Below, one piece after another: positions 1 to 5,316 of a stretch of 7,442 bases of DNA. This DNA comes from JBDKGV01 sp039798005 (GTDB taxonomy: Bacteria; Fibrobacterota; Fibrobacteria; UBA5070). Under the pieces are notes generated by a model. The model saw only the letters and a program-made list of their open reading frames with translations. It did no database searches and was not told where the DNA came from. Both the position numbers and the translations under genes were made by a program. The stretch is taken from positions 1 to 7,442 of the forward strand of contig JBDKGV010000176.1 in NCBI GenBank assembly GCA_039798005.1. Direction: 5' to 3'. Positions within the stretch are counted from its first letter, which is position 1. The number at the start of each line of letters is the position of its first letter.

Positions 1-335
1 ATGTCGGCGATTGGAGTCAAGGGAGCAAGATCCATTTTCTTGCTCCCGACCATGCCACGGGAAAATTGGGAGGCATGGTGAGCCGCATCCAGGAAAATCG
101 CTTGCATGAACACATCTCGATCGAGCATCTGGGCATGGTGAATGACGGCACGGAAGACACGACCAGCGAGTCGGTACAAATCTGGTCCGGCTTGCACGAG
201 AATTACACCTTCAAGGAGAAGGACGGTGGGACCGAGGTGCTTGTCGATATGGACATCACCGAAGATTTCAAGGAAATGTTCGAGGAGATGTGGCCCCATG
301 CGCTGCAAAAACTCAAAGAACTGGCGGAGAGCTGA
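1..335 (+). CDS. SRPBCC (START/AHSA1-like) domain protein, 3' part
   Basis: This is the C-terminal 110 residues of a small SRPBCC-fold protein; the 5' end lies outside the window. The reading frame is open from base 3 to the TGA at 333-335. The visible protein begins VGDWSQGSKIHF and continues with GGMVSRI, HEHISIEHLG, ENYTFKE and GGTEVLVDMDITED, ending in an amphipathic helix (MWPHALQKLKELAES). This order of beta strands followed by a long C-terminal helix is typical of the family, whose members form a deep cavity that binds hydrophobic ligands or acts as a chaperone-like module. Full-length members are usually about 140-160 residues, so roughly 30-50 residues are missing. A TTG at 66 and an ATG at 75 are internal and not likely starts, because homologous sequence continues upstream of them. 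No ligand can be inferred. It is separated from the next gene by 683 bases and is probably its own transcription unit or the end of one. Confidence 0.85.
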   Translation, partial: VGDWSQGSKIHFLAPDHATGKLGGMVSRIQENRLHEHISIEHLGMVNDGTEDTTSESVQIWSGLHENYTFKEKDGGTEVLVDMDITEDFKEMFEEMWPHALQKLKELAES

Positions 336-435
336 AGAAAACGAAGAACTCGCCGTTCCAATGCCCCGGTAAGCAATGAAAAGGGCAAAGGGAGAGCACC
401 AATGCTGGAATTGCGCATGATCGCTGTTGCGTGAT

Positions 436-504
436 GGCCACGCCAGTGGCCGTGTGCAGTACCCTGTTTGGGGCCCCCGTGTTGCGATCCTGATCGCGCG
501 GGGC
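436..504. other. Two adjacent stem-loops downstream of the SRPBCC gene
   Basis: The first hairpin pairs GGCCAC (436-441) with GTGGCC (446-451) around the tetraloop GCCA. The second pairs GCCCC (473-477) with GGGGC (500-504) and, inside it, GCGAT (484-488) with ATCGC (493-497) around a 4-base loop. Neither is followed by a T-run on the plus strand, so they are not standard intrinsic terminators. They may end or protect the SRPBCC transcript about 100 bases beyond its stop. The 11-mer CGCCAGTGGCC at 441-451 recurs at 623-633, again inside a hairpin. Confidence 0.35.
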
Positions 505-581
505 AAGGTGACGGTCATGCAAGCACAAGGTTGCTGATCGTGAGTGGTGGGAGGACTCGCGAAGTGGTTGCGAAATTGCAG

Positions 582-663
582 GGTCCCCAAGGATGCCATC
601 CCTGGGTGGCGGTTCCCAGGGCCGCCAGTGGCCCTGGGCCCTGGTTTGGACCGGGAGGGTCCA
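582..663. other. Candidate structured RNA: junction with alternative pairings
   Basis: GGTCC (582-586) can pair with GGACC (648-652). This would enclose hairpin A, CCA-GGAT (587-594) with ATCC-TGG (598-605) and one mismatch, and hairpin B, a perfect 9-bp stem CCCAGGGCC (615-623) with GGCCCTGGG (630-638) and a 6-base loop. Alternatives compete: CCCAGGG (615-621) can pair with CCCTGGG at 600-606 instead, and GGACC (648-652) can pair with GGTCC at 658-662 instead (stem 647-663). Such mutually exclusive pairings are typical of attenuators, riboswitches and small structured RNAs. I do not recognise an Rfam family, and the strand is undecided because stems read on both. Confidence 0.35.
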
Positions 664-675
664 GAGCAACTGTTT

Positions 676-707
676 CAAAAAGAAAATCTGTTTATGGGGA
701 AAACAGA
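676..707 (-). terminator. Intrinsic-terminator-like element on the minus strand
   Basis: Read on the minus strand, TCTGTTT (707-701) pairs with AAACAGA (693-687) around a 7-base loop. It is followed at once by TTTTCTTTTT (686-677). The U-rich tail is very good, but the stem is only 7 bp and A/T-rich, so it would be a weak terminator. No protein gene on the minus strand leads into it. If real, it would end a short antisense or small RNA starting somewhere between about 760 and 1000. On the plus strand the same stem has no T-run after it. Confidence 0.3.
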
Positions 708-778
708 GATCGCCGTCGGCACGACAGAAGCGAAACCTCGGACTCTCCCCGACCGTCGCCCCGCCGCGAAGGCACGGT

Positions 779-889
779 GCCTGAGCGGATGAACGGGGAC
801 AAGACCCCGCAGGCGGAGCCAGATCCCGTCCTCCTTCGAGAACCTCACGACGAACGGGAGCTGGAGCCGGCGAGGAGGCTTGGTGAGCC
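779..889. other. Candidate structured RNA: three consecutive hairpins
   Basis: Three helices follow each other. The first is nested: GCCTG (779-783) pairs with CAGGC (810-814), enclosing CGGGG (794-798) paired with CCCCG (805-809). The second is the longest helix seen in the gap: CCAGATCCCGT (819-829) pairs with ACGGGAGCTGG (854-864), 10 of 11 positions, with one A-G mismatch and a 24-base loop. The third is short: GGCT (877-880) with AGCC (886-889). The group lies between the minus-strand terminator-like element and the promoter candidate of the next gene. It could therefore belong to a minus-strand small RNA, or to a plus-strand leader transcribed from further upstream. The family is not recognised. 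Confidence 0.3.
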
Positions 890-911
890 AATGCACAAAT
901 CCTGTTAAAAT
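880..911 (+). promoter_or_regulatory. Promoter candidate (extended -10) for the ABC-polA-coaE unit
   Basis: TGTTAAAAT at 903-911 matches the extended -10 pattern TGnTAnAAT, with hexamer TAAAAT at 906-911. The best -35 is TTGGTG at 880-885, 20 bases upstream. It is poor in sequence and too distant, which an extended -10 can tolerate. A transcript would start near 918 and give a leader of about 100 bases before the ABC start codon at 1019. It is one of the few A/T-rich spots in this G+C-rich gap. The -10 resemblance is read directly; promoter function is inferred. Confidence 0.4.
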
Positions 912-974
912 GGCATTGGCGACCAGGGCGGGATCAGGGGCCAGCGGCGCCTTCGACAAGTGTTCGGGTTGCCG

Positions 975-1007
975 AGGAAGCCATGTCGCATGGCCTTGCA
1001 GGTTTTT
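975..1007 (+). promoter_or_regulatory. Hairpin plus T-run just upstream of the ABC gene
   Basis: GCCATG (980-985) pairs perfectly with CATGGC (989-994) around the triloop TCG. A further three pairs (975-977 with 995-997) are possible across a 2-base bulge. TTTTT follows at 1003-1007, and the gene starts at 1019. The T-run is 5-8 bases from the stem, further than in a classic intrinsic terminator, so it may be a weak attenuator or only a translation-modulating hairpin. The leader shows no Shine-Dalgarno sequence before the ATG, so structure here could matter for expression of the whole downstream unit. Confidence 0.25.
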
Positions 1008-1018
1008 AGCTTTCTCCA

Positions 1019-1852
1019 ATGCAATCTGCGCTCCCTCTGCTCAAGCTCGAGTCGGTCACCTGCGGCTATCCGGCCGGAAACACCCCTTTGCGCGGGATCT
1101 GCCTGGAGATCTTTCCCGGGGATCTCGTGGTGCTGGCCGGGGCGAATGGATCGGGGAAAAGTGCGCTGCTTCGGGTCATGGGCGGATTTCAGGACCCGAC
1201 CGAAGGCGTCGTGCGCTACAACGGCGCCGATTTGCGCGAACTTCCCGAGCGCACCTTGGATGAGCAGATCCTGCTTGTGCGCATGGAAGGCGACAAGATC
1301 CTCCTGGGTCCCACGGTCGAGGATGAACTGGCTCGCGCCTGCCGCTTGGCGGGCCTTCGCGGCGCGGCGATCCCCAAACGGGTGGAAGACGCCCTGCAGG
1401 CGATGGGAATGGAAACCTCGCGTGAATGGTATCTGGACGAGCTTTCCAGCGGAGAGCGTCGTCGCATCGCCTTGGCGCATGCCTTGATCTCCCGGCCCCG
1501 TCTCCTGCTTCTTGAAGATCCGTACACGGGTCTGGATCGCAGCGGCGTGGACCTGCTCAACGGGATCCTGCGCGACCTGTCGCGTCGCGGGACGGCCGTG
1601 GTCTTTACGGCAAGCACCTTGACCGTCCTGCCATGCTCCGAGCGCTTGATCGCCCTGCACGATGGCGAAGTGATCCTGGACGTCCCCTCCCGGGTGGCGG
1701 CAAGCGAACACCAGCTGCTCTTCCAGTGCGGCATCGCGCTTCCCTCGCATATTCAGCTGGCCTTGGCGCTGCGCGAGCGTGGTGTCCTGCAGTTCAGTCA
1801 GGCTCCGCTCACGGTCGAGGAAGTCGTCAATCTCCTTCCGCATCGGATGTAA
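1019..1852 (+). CDS. ECF/CbiO-type ABC transporter ATP-binding protein with degenerate catalytic motifs
   Basis: This 277-residue protein has a single nucleotide-binding domain of the energy-coupling-factor (EcfA/CbiO) type. Walker A is intact (GANGSGKS, 41-48). The Q-loop region (LLVRMEGDKI, 85-94, then LGPTVEDELA) matches the EcfA pattern LVFQNPD..PTVEEDVA, but Met89 replaces the Gln. The signature is LSSGE (142-146). Walker B is LLLLED (162-167), with the usual Asp-Glu order reversed to Glu166-Asp167. No histidine occurs between 173 and 213, where the switch His belongs (TAST, 197-200). The tail LPSHIQLALALRERG...PLTVEEVV resembles the C-terminal region of EcfA proteins. A normal member drives uptake of vitamins or metal ions with a second ATPase, an EcfT membrane protein and an S component; none of these is in the window. 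An in-frame TAG at 1007 makes ATG 1019 the only possible start; there is no Shine-Dalgarno. The gene ends directly against polA (TAA 1850-1852), so the two are probably co-transcribed and coupled. It may be a weak or regulatory subunit of a heterodimer. Confidence 0.85.
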   Translation: MQSALPLLKLESVTCGYPAGNTPLRGICLEIFPGDLVVLAGANGSGKSALLRVMGGFQDPTEGVVRYNGADLRELPERTLDEQILLVRMEGDKILLGPTVEDELARACRLAGLRGAAIPKRVEDALQAMGMETSREWYLDELSSGERRRIALAHALISRPRLLLLEDPYTGLDRSGVDLLNGILRDLSRRGTAVVFTASTLTVLPCSERLIALHDGEVILDVPSRVAASEHQLLFQCGIALPSHIQLALALRERGVLQFSQAPLTVEEVVNLLPHRM

Positions 1853-1855
1853 GTG

Positions 1856-4600
1856 ATGAAGGGTCTCTATCTCGTCGACGCCATGGCCTTGGCGTACCGT
1901 TCCTTCTTTGCCCTGATGAGCGCCCGCTTGCGCGGACCCCAAGGCGAGCCCGTGAGCGCCGTGTACGGCTTTGCCCAGGCGCTCCTGCGCGTGGCGGAAA
2001 CGCGCGAGCCCAGCCATTTCGCGGTGGCGCGCGACCTCAAGGGGCCCACCTTCCGCCATGAGATGTACGAAGCCTACAAGGCCCAGCGCCAACCCATGCC
2101 GGATGACCTGGTCACCCAGCTTCCCATGCTCGATGCATTGGTGGCCGCCTGCGGACTGCCGCTTTTGTCCAAGGAGAGGCACGAGGCCGACGACGTGATG
2201 GCGACCTATGCGGTGATGGGGAAGGCGGCGGCCCTGCCGGTGTACCTCATGACCCGCGACAAGGATCTGATGCAGCTGGTGGGCGATGGCGTGTGCCTCT
2301 ACGATCCGGGGCGAGGCTCGGAACGGCCCGAGGAGATCGGCCCGGAGTGGGTGATGGGCAAGCTCGGCGTGCGCCCGGACCAGGTGCGCGACTACCTGAC
2401 GCTGGTGGGCGATGCGTCGGACAATATTCCCGGGGTAGCCAAGATCGGCCCCAAGACGGCCGTGGATCTTTTGACGGAATTTGACAATCTCGACAATATC
2501 TACGCGAACATCGACTCCATCGCCCGCAAGGCGGTGCGCGGCTACCTGATGGACGGCCGGGAGAACGCCGACCTCTCGCGGCGCCTGGTGTCGCTTGTGA
2601 CGGATCTTGACGTGCCCCCGCTTGAGGCCTTGGAATACCGCGGCCTGAATTTGGACGGCATCGAGGAATTCCTGCTCTCGCACGGCATCAAGGCGTTGTT
2701 GCCTGCGGTCTACAAGCTGCGCGGCAACGGGGCGACGGCCCCCGTGATGGTCGGGCTCGGCGTGGGCAAGGCCTTTGATCTCTTTGGCGGCAGCGAGTTG
2801 GACGTCCCTGCACCGCCCGCTCCGCGCCCCAAGGTGGTGGCTCCCAACCTTCAGCCGGTCGTCGACGAGTCCGACCTGGAAGCCGTGTGCGTGCAGGTGA
2901 AAAGCTGCAAGCGCCTGGCCATTGCACCCTTGCGCGGCAAGGACGGTCTGACGGGCCTTGGGCTTGCCGTGGCGCCGGGGATCGTGCGCTATGTCCCGCT
3001 GTCGGGAGGGCTTGCCTTGGATCGGATCATGACCGACCTGTGGCCGTGCCTTGAGGAGAAATCGCCGGTGGTGCTCTGGGGTGCCAAGCTTGAGAGCCGA
3101 CGGCTGCGGCATGATGGAATCCGGTTTTCGCATCCTTGTGAGGATGCGGAGCTCGCCGCGTACCTGCTGGCTCCGGGCGAGCGCAACAACACCTTGGAAA
3201 CGCTCTCGGAGCGGCTTGGCATTGCGCTTGTCGACGAGGCTTCACTTGTGGGCACGGGCAAGACCAAGCGGGATGTCGGGCAACTGACCCAGGACGAGGC
3301 CTTGCGCCTGTGCGGCACCCGCGCCGATGCCCTCCTTCGGGTCTGGAACCATCTCTCGGAACGCCTGGAGACGGAGTCCCTGACGGGAATCTATCGCGAC
3401 CTTGAGCTTCCGCTGTCGCGGGTGTTGGGGGAGATGGAAGAGGCGGGCATCGCCCTGGACACCGGTCTTTTCAAGCAGTTGTCCCAGGAGCTGGGCCAGG
3501 ACATGGCGCGTCTGGATGCGCGCGCCCAAGAACTGGCCGGCCACGAATTCAACATTTCCTCACCCAAACAGTTGGGCACCATCCTCTTCGAGGAGCTTTC
3601 CCTGCCGCACGGCAAGAAGACCTCCACCGGGGCATGGTCCACGGATGCCGAGGTGCTGGAAGTGCTGGCGGCATCGCACGAGCTTCCGCGCGTGGTGCTG
3701 GAGCATCGCGAACTGGCCAAGCTCAAGGGCACCTACACCGATGTCCTGCCCACGCTATGCGATGAGTATGAGCGAGTGCACACCACCTTCGACCAGACCG
3801 TGGCGGCGACCGGCCGACTTTCGAGCATCGACCCCAACCTGCAGAACATCCCGGTGCGGGGCGAGATCGGGCGTCGCATCCGTCACGGCTTCGTGGCGCG
3901 TCCGGGACATCTGCTGCTGTCTGCCGACTATTCCCAGATCGAACTGCGACTGCTTGCTCATCTCTCAGGGGATCAGGCGCTTCTGGAGGTGTATCGCAAC
4001 GGCCTGGACATCCATGCCCAGACGGCCTCGCGGGTCCATGGCGTGCCGCCGGAGGAGGTGTCCGCCGACCAGCGGCGCTTTGCCAAGGTGATCAATTTTG
4101 GCGTGGTCTACGGCATGGGAGCCCATGCCCTTTCGGGCCAGTTGGGGATTTCCCACGCTCAGGCCAAGACCTTCATCGAAGGGTATTTTGCGGCCTATCC
4201 GCGGGTGAAGCCTTGGATGGACGAGATGCTTGACGAGGCACGAAAGACGGGATTCGTCCAGACCGTCCTGGGGCGCAAGCGCTGGGTGCGCGGGCTCAAC
4301 GACAAGAACCGCGCCTTCCGTGAATCGTCCGAGCGCATGGCGGTCAATACGCCGGTGCAGGGAAGCGCGGCAGACCTGGTGAAGCTTGCCATGCTTGCCG
4401 TGGATGCCTGGATCTTCGAGAGCGGAGTATCGGTGCGCCAGCTTCTGCAGGTGCACGACGAACTGGTGATGGAAGTGCGGGAGGACCAGGCACAGGAATG
4501 CGCGGTGCAGGTGAAACGGTTGATGGAAGGGGCCATGACCCTGTCCGTTCCGCTGTTGGTTGAAGTCGGCATCGCCCGCGACTGGGGAGCCGCCCACTGA
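1856..4600 (+). CDS. polA: DNA polymerase I, proofreading-deficient
   Basis: DNA polymerase I fills gaps and removes RNA primers in replication and excision repair. At 914 residues it is near the family's usual length (about 930). The N-terminal 5' nuclease domain (about 1-290) keeps its metal-binding acids: Asp8 (YLVDAMALAYR), EADD (Asp112, Asp113), RDKD (Asp135, Asp137) and GDASDN (Asp186, Asp189). The polymerase domain (about 510-914) keeps motif A (ADYSQIELR, Asp691), the O helix (RRFAKVINFGVVYG: Arg740, Lys744, Phe748, Tyr752) and motif C (VHDE, His867-Asp868). The middle 3'-5' exonuclease domain (about 330-505) is present but dead: by eye alignment to E. coli, Asp355, Glu357, Asp424, Tyr497 and Asp501 become Ala357, Leu359, Ser414, Leu485 and Arg489. 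Taq and Bacillus Pol I are similar. The start is ATG 1856; GTG 1853 is equally possible, and both directly follow the ABC stop codon with only GGA (1845-1847) as a weak ribosome site. The stop overlaps coaE by one base. Confidence 0.97.
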   Translation: MKGLYLVDAMALAYRSFFALMSARLRGPQGEPVSAVYGFAQALLRVAETREPSHFAVARDLKGPTFRHEMYEAYKAQRQPMPDDLVTQLPMLDALVAACGLPLLSKERHEADDVMATYAVMGKAAALPVYLMTRDKDLMQLVGDGVCLYDPGRGSERPEEIGPEWVMGKLGVRPDQVRDYLTLVGDASDNIPGVAKIGPKTAVDLLTEFDNLDNIYANIDSIARKAVRGYLMDGRENADLSRRLVSLVTDLDVPPLEALEYRGLNLDGIEEFLLSHGIKALLPAVYKLRGNGATAPVMVGLGVGKAFDLFGGSELDVPAPPAPRPKVVAPNLQPVVDESDLEAVCVQVKSCKRLAIAPLRGKDGLTGLGLAVAPGIVRYVPLSGGLALDRIMTDLWPCLEEKSPVVLWGAKLESRRLRHDGIRFSHPCEDAELAAYLLAPGERNNTLETLSERLGIALVDEASLVGTGKTKRDVGQLTQDEALRLCGTRADALLRVWNHLSERLETESLTGIYRDLELPLSRVLGEMEEAGIALDTGLFKQLSQELGQDMARLDARAQELAGHEFNISSPKQLGTILFEELSLPHGKKTSTGAWSTDAEVLEVLAASHELPRVVLEHRELAKLKGTYTDVLPTLCDEYERVHTTFDQTVAATGRLSSIDPNLQNIPVRGEIGRRIRHGFVARPGHLLLSADYSQIELRLLAHLSGDQALLEVYRNGLDIHAQTASRVHGVPPEEVSADQRRFAKVINFGVVYGMGAHALSGQLGISHAQAKTFIEGYFAAYPRVKPWMDEMLDEARKTGFVQTVLGRKRWVRGLNDKNRAFRESSERMAVNTPVQGSAADLVKLAMLAVDAWIFESGVSVRQLLQVHDELVMEVREDQAQECAVQVKRLMEGAMTLSVPLLVEVGIARDWGAAH

Positions 4601-5211
4601 TGCCAGGACTTGTCGTGGGACTTTGCGGACCGATCGGCGCCGGAAAGACCTTGGCCCTGGAGGTTGCACGCTCCTTGGGATGGGATGCGGTTGAGGTCGA
4701 TCGCCTGGCCCACGGACTCTACGGCCCCGGCACGGAACTTTCCCAGGCGATCTTTGGAGCCTTTGGCGCAGGGATGCGCTGCCATGATGGATCGGTGGAT
4801 CGCAAGGCCTTGGGCCGCGTGGTGTTCGCCGACCCGAACGAACTTGCCAGGCTGGAAGCGCTGGTGCATCCCTTCGTGCATCGCGCGATGGACGAGTTGG
4901 TGGAATCGACACGCCGCGACGGGAAGCGATTGCTCCTGGAGGCGGCGATCCTGCCCAAGCGGCCGGATTTCTGCGCGCGTCTGGATGCCGTGATCGCGGT
5001 CACGGCGCCCGAGGAAGTGCGTCTTTCGCGAGTGATCGAAAGGGACGGACTGTCACGCCAGGCGGCACAGGAGCGATTGGCGCGAGCCATCTCACCGGAG
5101 ATCGTGAAGGCATGCGCCACTCACACGCTTGAAAACGGCACAGACCCTGAGGATTTTCAAATCCAGGCCAAGGAGCTCTTGCTCCGTCTGCAGACCGGCG
5201 ACCAAGACTAG
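4600..5211 (+). CDS. coaE: Dephospho-CoA kinase
   Basis: This cytoplasmic enzyme phosphorylates the 3'-hydroxyl of dephospho-CoA with ATP, the last step of coenzyme A synthesis. The 203-residue length is typical. The P-loop is GPIGAGKT (10-17). The substrate region EVDRLAHGLYGPG (32-44) matches the family pattern DAD..aH.ly..g, with Asp34 as the likely catalytic base. GSVDRKALGRVVFADP (64-79) and LEALVHPFVHRAM (85-97) are characteristic, as is the C-terminal LENGTD (177-182). One oddity: the usual D-x-P-L-L-F-E strand is LEAAILPK (113-120), with Glu for Asp and no Pro or Phe, and the RMAAQ-like segment is RLARAIS (159-165). It is therefore a divergent but probably active member. The start ATG (4600-4602) overlaps the polA stop as TGATG; GGGGAG (4584-4589) lies 10 bases upstream as a good ribosome site. 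The overlap implies translational coupling to polA. Confidence 0.92.
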   Translation: MPGLVVGLCGPIGAGKTLALEVARSLGWDAVEVDRLAHGLYGPGTELSQAIFGAFGAGMRCHDGSVDRKALGRVVFADPNELARLEALVHPFVHRAMDELVESTRRDGKRLLLEAAILPKRPDFCARLDAVIAVTAPEEVRLSRVIERDGLSRQAAQERLARAISPEIVKACATHTLENGTDPEDFQIQAKELLLRLQTGDQD

Positions 5212-5316
5212 CCGCTCCTTCCATGCCTGCGGCGCCGAGGGGGAACCTGCCGACCCGGATAGGCGAATGTCTTGACTAGTCTGGTGGATACCGCGTTCAA
5301 GGCCTACTTTGGCGGC

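Larger units (their letters stand above)
336..1018. other. 683-base non-coding gap with several predicted RNA hairpins
   Basis: No convincing gene lies here. Open frames exist on both strands, but their translations are low-complexity, rich in Arg, Pro, Gly and Ser, and lack recognisable motifs or good start signals. The stretch stands out because the rest of the window has gaps of only 0-105 bases. It contains three clusters of inverted repeats (436-504, 582-663, 779-889), a terminator-like element readable on the minus strand (676-707), a promoter candidate (903-911), and a hairpin plus T-run just before the ABC gene (975-1007). It could be a long regulatory leader, one or more small RNA genes, or a decayed former gene. 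Sequence alone does not decide between these. Confidence 0.6.

Noticed and set aside
1..3. ATG at the very start of the window as a start codon.
   Set aside because: It is out of frame with the SRPBCC coding sequence, which is open from base 3 and clearly continues from upstream.
737..750. The minus strand reads GGGGAGAGTCCGAGG, similar to the conserved GGAAAGTCC region of RNase P RNA.
   Set aside because: The partner element (ACAGAACCCGGCTTA type) is missing, and the available length before the U-run is far too short for RNase P RNA.
779..840. Resemblance to cobalamin or TPP riboswitch elements (GGTGCC, CTGAG, GAGCCAG).
   Set aside because: Only short words match. The B12 box and the conserved TPP core are not present in the right order, and the surrounding helices do not fit.
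313..908. Open frames on both strands in the long gap (468-908 plus, 313-891 minus).
   Set aside because: They start at TTG codons without ribosome sites, their composition is like random G+C-rich sequence, and the minus one overlaps the SRPBCC gene. No motif or family resemblance is seen.
905..3133. A 742-codon open frame on the minus strand opposite the ABC gene and polA.
   Set aside because: It is a shadow of strong codon bias in two well-identified genes. The translation is rich in His, Gln and Arg, has no recognisable domain, and lies antisense to conserved coding sequence.
5272..5310. TTGACT as a -35 box of a trmFO promoter.
   Set aside because: No acceptable -10 hexamer lies 16-18 bases downstream; the candidates are GTTCAA and TTCAAG. 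The -35 match alone is not enough.
5272..5316. TTG start adding 15 residues to TrmFO.
   Set aside because: The family begins a few residues before the FAD motif, which fits ATG 5317. The extension has no family resemblance.
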